A stretch of DNA of 64,000 bases from contig CAYVQC010000004.1 in NCBI GenBank assembly GCA_964453995.1, positions 1 through 64,000 of the forward strand, written 5' to 3'. A model generated the notes under the pieces. It searched no databases, had not been told where the DNA came from, and saw nothing but the letters and a program-made list of their open reading frames with translations. Every line of letters begins with the position of its first letter. The first letter of the stretch is position 1. Origin of the DNA: SKVR01 sp964453995. Lineage in GTDB: Bacteria > Bacteroidota > Bacteroidia > Bacteroidales > UBA7960. The position numbers and the translations under genes were made by a program. Of this stretch, positions 43,772 to 52,273 are shown one piece after another.

Positions 43772-44665
43772 ATGAAAGTTATGAATCGATTCATTACCCT
43801 GGCAATTCTGATTGCGCTTTCATCCCTGGCAGGCAAAGCTCAACAGCGCGACTGGTCGTCTATCGACATTGGAGTAAGTGAGCTCAACACCGGCATTTAC
43901 CGTCTCTTTGTTAACAATTCTGTTGCCGTAGTAATATCGACAGGCCAGGATGGTTTACTGGTGATAGATGCGGGCTATGAGCAAAGTACAGGGCGCCTGA
44001 TGGAAGAGATCAGGAAGATCACACCTGAACCCATCTCCTATCTTATCAACACCCACCTGCATGGCGATCATACGGGCGGAAACAAGGTACTTGGCCTGGA
44101 TGCTACCATCATTGCCCATCCCTTTGTGAAAAAATATCTTTCTACTGAACAGCGCCGTGGTGAAAATGTGATTCCTCCTTTTCCTGATTATGCTCTGCCC
44201 ACAGTGCTGGTAGAAGATGAACTGGATTTGGATTTCAATGGTGAAACACTGGAAATCAAGCATCTTCCGGGAGGCCACACACAAAGCGATCTGGTGGTAT
44301 TTTTCCCCCGTTCCAACGTTCTGGTAATGGGCGATCTGCTATTTGCCGGCTATTTCCCTTACATTGATACGGGCAACGGTGGCAACCCACAAAAATTTCT
44401 CGATAATGTTGAATGGATCATCAACAATTACCCTGAAGATGTAATTATTGTAGGTGGACATGGCCCTGTTTACAATATGGAACAATTGAAGCAGTGGAAT
44501 GCAACGCTAAACCAAACCATCGCACACCTGAAAAAAGCAAAAGAAGAGGGTATGTCAGCCGAAGAAATGAAACAAAACCAGGTGTTGGAAAACTGGGCAG
44601 AAATGGGATCCTTTTTTATAACAGAAGAGAGATGGATTGATACCATATATCCTTTCCTCTTATAA
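43772..44665 (+). CDS. Exported metallo-beta-lactamase-fold hydrolase
   Basis: A 297-residue protein with signal peptide (about 1-23, cut after GKAQ). The zinc site is THLHGDHTGG: His95, His97, Asp99, His100. Further ligands are likely His near 175 in LPGGHTQSD, Asp in VMGDLLFAG and His in VGGHGPVY. The spacing is that of MBL-fold hydrolases including subclass B-like enzymes; many such exported Bacteroidota proteins are not lactamases, and the substrate is unknown. Periplasmic. It stops 11 bp from the convergent end of regulator 3, with no terminator seen between. Confidence 0.9.
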   Translation: MKVMNRFITLAILIALSSLAGKAQQRDWSSIDIGVSELNTGIYRLFVNNSVAVVISTGQDGLLVIDAGYEQSTGRLMEEIRKITPEPISYLINTHLHGDHTGGNKVLGLDATIIAHPFVKKYLSTEQRRGENVIPPFPDYALPTVLVEDELDLDFNGETLEIKHLPGGHTQSDLVVFFPRSNVLVMGDLLFAGYFPYIDTGNGGNPQKFLDNVEWIINNYPEDVIIVGGHGPVYNMEQLKQWNATLNQTIAHLKKAKEEGMSAEEMKQNQVLENWAEMGSFFITEERWIDTIYPFLL

Positions 44666-44676
44666 TGGCTGGCTCA

Positions 44677-45363
44677 TTACCTTGCAGGATCGTTGTCCTG
44701 GCTTACCAGTCCTTCCCTGATGGCGTATTTGATAAGCCCTACAATGGTTTTGGTTTTGGTTTTGGTGAAAATATTGCGACGGTGGGTTTCCACGGTTCTT
44801 TCGCTGATATATAGTTTTTCGGCAATCTCGCCATTGCTGTATTCCTTGGCCACAAGAGCAAGGATTTCCTTCTCGCGCCGGGTAAGAAGTGAAGGTCTGT
44901 TTTTCGTCTGATCATTGCGGGCATCATTTTTAGCCAGGCTATCCATCATCAGTGCCTGTACATCACGCCCAAGATACTTTCCATTGCCTGCTACCACCCT
45001 TATGGCTTCAAGTACCTCATTCATGTTGGTACGCTTCAGGATATACCCCGATGCCCCTGCTTCGATCATCCGGTTAATCATGGTGATGTTTTCATGCATG
45101 GTGAGAGCCAGTACGTGGATGTGGGGTAGGTTGCGCCTGACGAGCCTTGTAAGTTCTATTCCGGAAATATCCGGCATATTGATATCAACCACCAATACGT
45201 GTACCTGGTGGTTCTGCAAAAAATCCAGAGCCTGTTGAAGATTGTTTGCTCCTCCGGCAAATGCTATATCCTCTTCATCCTGGAGTATGGATTTTAACCC
45301 ATCAATAATCAGTTGATGGTCATCCACTACCATTACCCGGATAGGTTTGTTTAGCGCATTCAT
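44677..45363 (-). CDS. NarL/FixJ-type response regulator 3
   Basis: A 228-residue regulator. Receiver with Asp60 in VVDINMPD and Lys in LKRTNMNE; LuxR-type HTH (LLTRREKEILALVAKEYSNG, ISERTVETHRRNIFTKTKTKT). Start at 45363 chosen as the first Met before the receiver; 42 further upstream codons are unlikely to be translated. Same strand as TPR kinase 2 (45998-47995), separated by an oppositely oriented DUF3820 gene, so the pair seems to have been split by an insertion. Confidence 0.94.
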   Translation of the reverse strand: MNALNKPIRVMVVDDHQLIIDGLKSILQDEEDIAFAGGANNLQQALDFLQNHQVHVLVVDINMPDISGIELTRLVRRNLPHIHVLALTMHENITMINRMIEAGASGYILKRTNMNEVLEAIRVVAGNGKYLGRDVQALMMDSLAKNDARNDQTKNRPSLLTRREKEILALVAKEYSNGEIAEKLYISERTVETHRRNIFTKTKTKTIVGLIKYAIREGLVSQDNDPAR

Positions 45364-45680
45364 TTTGTTTTTTTCTGATCTTTTAAGGCAACCTTGTAAA
45401 TTGGTTAATATCAACACTATGGGCAAAGTATCAATTGACAAAAATAGCGATTGCCCCTGTAACCGAACCTCCAAAAATTGCCCAAACACTTAAAATACGT
45501 GGCAATACTGAGCATTGTTCCTTTATTTTATACCCATCAGCACTTGTTTTTTATTTAGTTTTGAACAAAAGAACCCGGGGTTTTTCAGAAAGGAGAAAGA
45601 GTTTTGAAATCAGCAGCAGATAACAGCATCTTCCCGGTACAGATTATTGCTACCAAAAAACTTCACAATTTATATTCACA
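45364..45680. other. Divergent intergenic region, regulator 3 / DUF3820
   Basis: 317 bp without a supported gene; a 62-codon plus-strand reading in it shows no protein character. No clear promoter match. Confidence 0.35.
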
Positions 45681-45920
45681 ATGGATAAAGGCTTCAATCC
45701 GGGCATTCTAAAAGATATGATCGTTACCCCAATGCCTTATGGGATTTATAAAGGACGGATGATATGCGATCTGCCGGTTCATTACCTGGAGTGGTTTCAA
45801 AGGCAGGGTTTTCCGAAAGGTAAGTTGGGGATGCTGATGCAAACCGTATATGAAATCAAGATCAACGGTCTTGACAACATCATTACCCAACTGAAAAAAC
45901 AAACCGGGGCCAACGGGTAA
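45681..45920 (+). CDS. DUF3820 family small protein
   Basis: A 79-residue soluble protein with MPYGIYKGRMICDLPVHYLEWF (residues 18-39), the DUF3820 hallmark found in small proteins described as putative quorum-sensing-regulated factors and fused to exonuclease-like proteins elsewhere. The remaining 40 residues are helical. No role can be assigned. It lies between regulator 3 and TPR kinase 2, on the opposite strand to both, and its stop is 77 bp from the kinase 2 stop. Confidence 0.85.
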   Translation: MDKGFNPGILKDMIVTPMPYGIYKGRMICDLPVHYLEWFQRQGFPKGKLGMLMQTVYEIKINGLDNIITQLKKQTGANG

Positions 45921-45997
45921 TAATCTTTTTTTGCTGTAAGGGTTTAGTGAGGATGAAACACATAAACAGGCATCCCCGGGTTAATTACCGTTATAAA

Positions 45998-47995
45998 TCA
46001 CACCTGGTTTTCGCTATGCATGGCACTGCTCATGGTTCCTGCTGATGGTTTTTGAAAAGGAATTACAATGGTAACAATTGTTCCCCGTTTTGGCATGGAG
46101 TCCACATAAAATGATCCTTTGAGGTTTTCCACCCTTGACCGAATATTATGTAAGCCATGACCCTGGCTGTAGGGCAAGGTATCAAAATCGAACCCTTTTC
46201 CATTATCTTCGAAGATTAAGGTAATGTCGCTTTCATTTTTTACAAGCTGGATAAAAACCTCTCCCGCATCAGCATGTTTTATCACATTATTGATCAACTC
46301 CTGTATCGCCCTGAACAGCGCATTTTCTATAAGTGCATCCATTGGCTGATCAAGATCGAAAGTTTCCAGGTGTACATTAATCCGGCAGCTTTTATTGAGT
46401 TGATCGGTAAGGTCTTGCAGGGCTCCGGAGAATCCTTTTTCAGCAAGTACCGAAGGTGCCAGATTATGGCTGATATTGCGAAGTTCGGAAAATGCCTTAT
46501 CAACACTTTGCATGGCAGCTTCCTGCAACTCTTTTCTTCTTTCTTCGGTAAGCATAGCCTTTTGCTGCAGAACGCTTATATTCAACCTTGCCACCGATAG
46601 CATCTGCCCAAGACCATCGTGCAACTCCCTGCCAATACGGTTGCGTTCCTGGATTTCAGCTTCAACAGCAGCCCGCGACTTCTTTTCTGTCAGGTCAAGG
46701 ATCATTTGTTGGTGGCTGGCCAGTTGTCGGTATTTATGATTGTGATACAACAGGTAAAGCCCCCCAATGATCATCACAAAAGCCAGTGAAATTAAGAATA
46801 TGGTCGAGTTTTTTCTGCTGAGCAAAAGCTCCTGTCGCTGAATTTCAAGCATCTGTATTTCCTTGGCATGGCTCAACCCCTGTATTTCAAGTGTGTAGAG
46901 CTGATGTAGCTTGGACTGATCAATAATTTCCTCCTTGAGGTATATATAATGGTTTTTATGAAAAAGACTTTGCTGAAAATCCCTTCTTTGCTCAAATATT
47001 TCGGACAACAGCAAATGAATCTCCATCATGAGTTTATTGTTGGCCAGTGCCTGTGCTATTTCCATCCCTTCCCGTGCATGATCCAGGGCCTTTTGTTCAT
47101 TGTTGAGTTCTAGGAAAGCCTGGGCCATGCCAATTTTTGCTTCACATACCTTTTCCTGGTAATTGATCTCAGAAGATACCTGCTCGCTTTTCTGATAATA
47201 CTGCAAGGCTTGCTTACGATCGCCCAGGAAACAAAAAACTTTTGCTTTTTCAATATAGCTGCCACTAAGGCCAAACCGGTTGTTGGTGCGATGGGCAATG
47301 TCAATGGCCTTATCCAGGTAAATAAGTGCAGAATCGGGTTGCTGCTTTTTTAAAAATAATGCGCCCCGGTTGTTGTTTACCGCGGCCAGCCCAATACTGT
47401 CATTTGTGGCAAGAAATCCCTTAAAGGCCTTGTCGAGCTGAATGTGGGCCAGTTCAAAGTTATCGATATTGGAATACAGCATGCCAAGATTATTCAATGT
47501 ATTTACCTTTCGATGTTCATCACCAATCTTTTCATAGTATTCCAATGCTTTCAGAAAATGCTCCAGTGCATCAGTATATTGCCCGGTGTGAAGGTTGATA
47601 ATACCAATATTATTATAAAAGGAAGCAATACGATCATTATCTTCGATCTCCAGGGCCAGTAACATTCCCTGCGTATAGTTTTCAAGGGCTTTTTCGTAAG
47701 ACGACTGGATAAAATAGCTTATCCCGGTAAGATTGTAGAGCTGCATACGCCGTTGCCTGTCGGCAGGATCATAATACTGGCCTGCCAGTTCCACAATATT
47801 TCGCACTTCATCAGGATTTTCGGCCAGTTGCGCCTGGGCAAGGACTACAAGACTGTCGAACACATGATTGTGTTCTGATTCCCTGGTTGTGATGCCAGGC
47901 TGCTGTTGGTCCTTGTTGCTGCAGGCGGCTGCAGAAAAAAGAAGTACTGTTAAAAGCCAAACAGCATACACTTGCCGGATAGATTTATTTCTCAT
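45998..47995 (-). CDS. TPR-containing membrane histidine kinase (HisKA_3/DesK type), hub kinase 2
   Basis: A 665-residue sensor kinase. The N-terminus ends in a lipobox-like FSAAAC (Cys25), so it may be lipid-anchored as well as membrane-spanning. About six TPR units cover residues 60-370, followed by a coiled coil, one TM helix (about 396-418), HisKA_3 with His459 in RIGRELHDGLGQML, and a HATPase with NNVIKHAD and GHGLHNIRSRVENLKG. Closely parallel to kinase 1. Its start codon lies four bases after TACCTTTG, suggesting a leaderless transcript. Regulator 3 on the same strand, 634 bp downstream, is the likely partner. Confidence 0.93.
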   Translation of the reverse strand: MRNKSIRQVYAVWLLTVLLFSAAACSNKDQQQPGITTRESEHNHVFDSLVVLAQAQLAENPDEVRNIVELAGQYYDPADRQRRMQLYNLTGISYFIQSSYEKALENYTQGMLLALEIEDNDRIASFYNNIGIINLHTGQYTDALEHFLKALEYYEKIGDEHRKVNTLNNLGMLYSNIDNFELAHIQLDKAFKGFLATNDSIGLAAVNNNRGALFLKKQQPDSALIYLDKAIDIAHRTNNRFGLSGSYIEKAKVFCFLGDRKQALQYYQKSEQVSSEINYQEKVCEAKIGMAQAFLELNNEQKALDHAREGMEIAQALANNKLMMEIHLLLSEIFEQRRDFQQSLFHKNHYIYLKEEIIDQSKLHQLYTLEIQGLSHAKEIQMLEIQRQELLLSRKNSTIFLISLAFVMIIGGLYLLYHNHKYRQLASHQQMILDLTEKKSRAAVEAEIQERNRIGRELHDGLGQMLSVARLNISVLQQKAMLTEERRKELQEAAMQSVDKAFSELRNISHNLAPSVLAEKGFSGALQDLTDQLNKSCRINVHLETFDLDQPMDALIENALFRAIQELINNVIKHADAGEVFIQLVKNESDITLIFEDNGKGFDFDTLPYSQGHGLHNIRSRVENLKGSFYVDSMPKRGTIVTIVIPFQKPSAGTMSSAMHSENQV

Positions 47996-47999
47996 AATA

Positions 48000-48007
48000 C
48001 AAAGGTA
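48000..48007 (-). promoter_or_regulatory. -7 element of kinase 2, leaderless arrangement
   Basis: TACCTTTG on the minus strand, then TATT and the ATG at 47995. This is the same geometry as satD. A matching -33 TTTG at 19-21 bp is not obvious (a TTG lies 14 bp away). Confidence 0.45.
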
Positions 48008-48164
48008 ATTATTCAGTACACCAATTCCAGGAAAATGCTAACAAGAGCAACCACATAGAAATATTGCCAGTTGTGCTTCTCACCCAAATACCCAACTAAA
48101 ATCAGGTAAAAGCTCCTAAACAACAGGCGGTAGTTGTAACCACATAATATACCGTGTTAGGTGT

Positions 48165-48196
48165 ATTGTAAAAAGGATTAAGCGTATTTACCTTTG
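48165..48196 (+). promoter_or_regulatory. Candidate promoter upstream of the soluble hybrid kinase
   Basis: ATTG (TTG at 48166-48168), a 20-bp spacer, then TACCTTTG (48189-48196): a good match to the Bacteroidota TTTG-N19/21-TAnnTTTG promoter. It points to the hybrid kinase at 48394 and would give a leader of about 190 nt. The leader holds only a 24-codon reading from 48219, which I do not call a gene. Confidence 0.5.
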
Positions 48197-48393
48197 GCTT
48201 AAACAAACGACCAGCAAAAAATGCCAAAAAAATATAATGGCAACTGTTTGGTTAAAGGGAATACGTATAGAAAATGCATTATACCTGCCAGGTAATCATA
48301 AACATACCCGGCCCACATCCAGGGGAAGAGCTTGCTCTTTAAAGCCCTGATTAACAGAAGTATATAATCATCCATTCTTTAATCTTTGGATAT

Positions 48394-49695
48394 ATGATCG
48401 GAAATTTACGCGAAACCTACCTCCTTGAAGAAAACGCACGCATGAAAAACGAAGTAACCCTTCTCAGGGAAAACCTGTTGCAAAAACAACGGTATTACTC
48501 CAGGCTTAGCCATGAGATGCGCAACCCGGTAAGTGGCATAACAGGATTGCTTTACATTCTTGAAAACACAGCGCTGGACCCCCAGCAAAAGGAACTGGTG
48601 CAGGCCATGAAGAGTTCGGCAGACTCCCTCTACAGCCTGCTGAATGATTCTCTTGAATTCTGTAAAATGGAATCGGGGAAAGTAAGGGTTGTAAATGAGA
48701 AATTCAATCTTATGCAAACCCTTCAAAACATTTACGTTCTCTACAAGCCAAAAGCACAGGAAAAGAATCTCAGTTTTTCATATAAAACAGATCCTCTTTT
48801 GCCCCGCTGGGTTATTGGTGATGAAAAGAAACTCATACAAATCCTTTCCAATCTTATTTCCAATGCAATAAAATTTACAAATGAAGGCTTTGTAACCTTA
48901 AGGGTTTGCCTGGAAAACATCAGCAATGAAGGCCCAGTAATCAGGTTCAAGGTATTGGATTCCGGCAGAGGCATTAGTCTGCCGGACCAGAAGTTGTTGT
49001 TCAGGGAATTCTCCCAGGTAGGAGAAGGGGTAAGTGAGCAAAACTACGGCATTGGCCTGGGCCTTAGCATATGCAAACAGCTCATAACCCTTATGGAAGG
49101 AACCTACGGAGTAAGGAGCAATCCTGGGCAGGGAAGTAATTTTTGGTTTTCCATTGGCTTTGGCAGAGTAGATCAAAAAGAGATAAAAGAAAAAGGATCA
49201 ATGCGAAGAAGTTTTGATCCGCTCAATATTTCAGTGCTATTGGTGGAGGATATGGCTCTTAGTCGCAAAATGACCAAACTTGTATTGGAGAAAATGGGTT
49301 GTAAGGTAAAGTATGCAGAAAACGGAGAACAAGCCATTGATATCATTGTTGCCTCCAATGATCCCTTTGACGATACGCACAACGAACCCATCGATATCAT
49401 TCTTATGGACCAGAACATGCCGGGAATCAGTGGAGTTGCAACCCTGCAATATCTGCGTAAACTACTGGATGATCTGCCCCCGGTAATTGCACTCACTGCC
49501 GATGATTCACTGATGCGAGACTCGATGTTTGGAGAGTATGGATTTTCGGATTTTCTTTTAAAGCCTTTCACACCTGAGCATCTGTATGCATCAGTAAAAA
49601 ACTGCATGGAAATCAGCAAGGCAAAACGAAAACGTGCCGCTGCAGAACCATTGCCGTTTAATATTAAGCAATACACCAAAAGTAAAGCAGGATAG
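48394..49695 (+). CDS. Soluble histidine kinase-receiver hybrid
   Basis: A 433-residue protein with no signal peptide, TM helix or recognisable sensor domain. A short coiled coil (1-30) leads into HisKA with His40 in RLSHEMRNPVSG, a HATPase (about 145-255, NLISNAIKFT, DSGRGISLPD, GIGLGLSICK) and a C-terminal receiver (about 275-400) with Asp339 in ILMDQNMPG and Lys in LLKPFTPEH. It needs another protein as sensor and an HPt or regulator as output. It is divergent from kinase 2 and close to three NarL-type regulators, which suggests it feeds the same hub. Confidence 0.92.
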   Translation: MIGNLRETYLLEENARMKNEVTLLRENLLQKQRYYSRLSHEMRNPVSGITGLLYILENTALDPQQKELVQAMKSSADSLYSLLNDSLEFCKMESGKVRVVNEKFNLMQTLQNIYVLYKPKAQEKNLSFSYKTDPLLPRWVIGDEKKLIQILSNLISNAIKFTNEGFVTLRVCLENISNEGPVIRFKVLDSGRGISLPDQKLLFREFSQVGEGVSEQNYGIGLGLSICKQLITLMEGTYGVRSNPGQGSNFWFSIGFGRVDQKEIKEKGSMRRSFDPLNISVLLVEDMALSRKMTKLVLEKMGCKVKYAENGEQAIDIIVASNDPFDDTHNEPIDIILMDQNMPGISGVATLQYLRKLLDDLPPVIALTADDSLMRDSMFGEYGFSDFLLKPFTPEHLYASVKNCMEISKAKRKRAAAEPLPFNIKQYTKSKAG

Positions 49696-49748
49696 CAGGT
49701 AAATAAACTGATGGGCTACCCGGCCAGTCTCTCATACATCAGGCCATG

Positions 49749-49780
49749 AAAATGCAGACCGGAAACCCGGTTTGCATTTT
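49749..49780. terminator. Bidirectional terminator
   Basis: AAAATGCAGACCGG-AAAC-CCGGTTTGCATTTT, a 14-bp stem with one G:U pair and a 4-nt loop, flanked by A and T tracts. It separates the convergent hybrid kinase (+) and M28 peptidase (-) genes. Confidence 0.88.
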
Positions 49781-49794
49781 CTGTAATCGCCAGG

Positions 49795-51294
49795 CTACTC
49801 TTGAATCAGGAAAAGTTGATCCGCCCTGATGGTGTCATCGTTGGCCATATCCAAAACACCGAGAAACATAAGCCGGGAAACATCGCGCATGATGTCGTAG
49901 GTAAGATTGGCCGCTACATCGCGCGGATCATGATAATACAGTGGATTTACACGGTCGATGGCACCCACATGTAGGGTGCGGAAACCATACAACATAAATA
50001 CCAGTCCATCGGTACGGGGTCTTCCCACAGGCATGGAGCCCTTGCTGCTGCGTAGCGATCTGTTGAGAAACTGCTCATTGTTCCTTGAAAAATGAGCAAA
50101 AAGTTCTGGATAGGATTCCCCATGCCATAAAGCCAGACCACTTCCATTGCCAACCATATCAAGATTCATAAACAGCAGTGTATTCTCCTGGTTAAAGGCA
50201 GGATGCTCACAATAAAAGGTACTTCCGACCAAACCCACCTCTTCTGCCCCGAAAAAGAGAAACACCACCGAACGTTTCATTTTGCCTTTGAACTCAGACA
50301 GGGCTCTTGCAGCAGCCAGCACATCGGCCACACCCGAAGCATTATCCAAAGCTCCCGGCAATTCGAAACCAAGATAACCCTGTGCATCAAGGTGGGCTCC
50401 CAAAATGATGGCTTCCTTTGCGAGTTCAGGATCAGTCCCGGGGATATAACCTATTACATTGGCTGTGCGCCCTTCTCCGTGATGAACAGTCTCTGAAGTG
50501 ATCTCTGCTTCAAAATCTGTCAAAAAAGAATTGGATGTTTTGGTTTGCCTTATCCCGGTCAGGAGCGTGTCAGCCGGTATTCCCAGGATCTTCTCACTAA
50601 CATGTTTATCGACATGTACCAGGTGGAAATCCCGGAAATGTGGAATGGAAGGATTGGCGAGTTTATCGAGGAACAAAACCCCGGCAGCCCCTTTGCGATG
50701 GGCATTTTCGACCTTATATACCGAACCGCTGTAAACACCCCAAAGATTTAGTGTGTCGGCGTTCTTCCCGATATAGGGGGTGCCTGAAGCAATCATTACA
50801 ATTTTGCCCGTTATATCAATGTCGTTGTAGTCATCATACCCCAGTTCCGGCGCACTGATGCCATATCCGGCAAAGACCACTTCAGCTTTTACGCTGCCAT
50901 TGTCAGATGATGCCCCGGGGTAATAATCTGCAGGAGCAGAATAACTGATCTTTTCATCACCCCTGAAAAGAGAAAAACTTCCCACCGACAACACCTCGGT
51001 ATAAGGCCATGGAAAATTCTGAAAATATGTTCCATCGTCGCCCAGAGGCTCAATATCCCATTGCTCAAGCAAACCGGCCACATAAGCAGCAACATCCATA
51101 TATTCAGGACTACCGGCAACCCTTCCCTTATATTTTTCATGCGTAATTTCCTGCACATATCCCTTTAGCTCCTCTTCGGTTATGGATTCAAGAACTTCTG
51201 CTTTTCCTGTTGAGGTTCCTGTTGCACCAGCAATTATTGGAAAAAAAACCATACAGGCCACTATTCCTCCGATGGTCAATAGCTTGTTTTTCAT
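49795..51294 (-). CDS. Exported M28-family zinc aminopeptidase
   Basis: A 499-residue protein with signal peptide (about 1-24, cut after AGAT). A PA-domain-like insert covers about 130-260. The peptidase domain (about 275-490) has the M28 ligand set: GAHLD (His/Asp), GALDNASGVADVL (bridging Asp), FFGAEEVGLVGS (catalytic Glu and Glu ligand) and NLDMVG (Asp). Probably cleaves N-terminal residues from peptides in the periplasm or outside the cell. No T9SS domain. Stands alone after a terminator. Confidence 0.92.
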   Translation of the reverse strand: MKNKLLTIGGIVACMVFFPIIAGATGTSTGKAEVLESITEEELKGYVQEITHEKYKGRVAGSPEYMDVAAYVAGLLEQWDIEPLGDDGTYFQNFPWPYTEVLSVGSFSLFRGDEKISYSAPADYYPGASSDNGSVKAEVVFAGYGISAPELGYDDYNDIDITGKIVMIASGTPYIGKNADTLNLWGVYSGSVYKVENAHRKGAAGVLFLDKLANPSIPHFRDFHLVHVDKHVSEKILGIPADTLLTGIRQTKTSNSFLTDFEAEITSETVHHGEGRTANVIGYIPGTDPELAKEAIILGAHLDAQGYLGFELPGALDNASGVADVLAAARALSEFKGKMKRSVVFLFFGAEEVGLVGSTFYCEHPAFNQENTLLFMNLDMVGNGSGLALWHGESYPELFAHFSRNNEQFLNRSLRSSKGSMPVGRPRTDGLVFMLYGFRTLHVGAIDRVNPLYYHDPRDVAANLTYDIMRDVSRLMFLGVLDMANDDTIRADQLFLIQE

Positions 51295-52273
51295 TTTTGT
51301 AGCGATTAAATTTTAAACTAAAATGCTGAATTATTAAGGATGTTAATACTTTATAAGATTTCTGATCCATGTAAACTCCATATCCTCATTTTACAATCCT
51401 GTTTTTCTCTTTTTACATTAAATAATTAAGTCGTTAACATCTGGTTTTACTGCTCCTGAAAAAACAAATAAGGAAACATTGAAACACGAACAAGTGGCAC
51501 CCATGATATTTACTAATCTCAATGTAAGCAATATTCCGGATTCCTACATCAGTTTAATCCCTTGTTTAGGGCAATTAACAGGTTTCAAAACACACTAACG
51601 CCAGTTCACCGGGCACTGCCGCAGTAACACATGGCTAGGCATATCAGGCATAACCGGCCCAAGGCCCTCACTCACAGGCTGTTTGGAAATAACAACTTAT
51701 TATTTTCCTGATTATCATGTACTTACAAAGAACAGGAAGATTCTGACAGGATAGATTTTAAAATTGTTCTGTCCCCAAAAAAACACTTTGCAAATTAAGT
51801 TTTTAAAGGACACATATACAAACAAAAACTTCACAATTTCAAAAACAGTAAACCCGCTCACCTACACCACAATAGTGTTGCCTCATCAAAGTATATTTGC
51901 ATTTTGTCGAAATATTGAAATATAAAGTCGATGTTTTATCAATTTAAACCATTTTCTTTACAATTCCGCAAAATTCCCGGAAAACCAATTTTAGGGGTAT
52001 TGAAAAAAGGAGGCATACGGCAACCAGCATATTTCTCTGTTTATCATACTGTTATAATCGATAAAAAATTTATTATGGCGCTTTTACTCATTAAAAAAAC
52101 ACGAAAAATAAGTGAATACCACAAGGGTTAATTATGAGAATTCCTCAATTGTGCCATCGTGGACTTATAACTACTTTTACCCATTGCATCTACAAAATAA
52201 TATGTTTAATAGAACGCTTTGATATTTCATACAGACTGAAAAAACAATAAAACCTCTCTAAAATCCCACTATT
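51295..52273. other. 979-bp AT-rich intergenic region
   Basis: Unusually long spacer for this compact genome. It contains TATATTTG at 51892-51899 (a strong -7 match) about 375 bp ahead of the giant T9SS gene, and a 66-codon reading at 51931-52131 just after that element. The reading is basic, AT-driven and matches nothing I know, so I leave it uncalled. Long A/T tracts are frequent. A long 5' leader or lost gene are both possible. Confidence 0.4.

Noticed and set aside
43772..44665. Carbapenemase
   Set aside because: The MBL fold alone does not show lactamase activity, and most such exported Bacteroidota proteins have other substrates.
51931..52131. 66-codon reading after a strong -7 element
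   Set aside because: Composition follows local AT richness and no motif is seen; kept only as a finding about the spacer.
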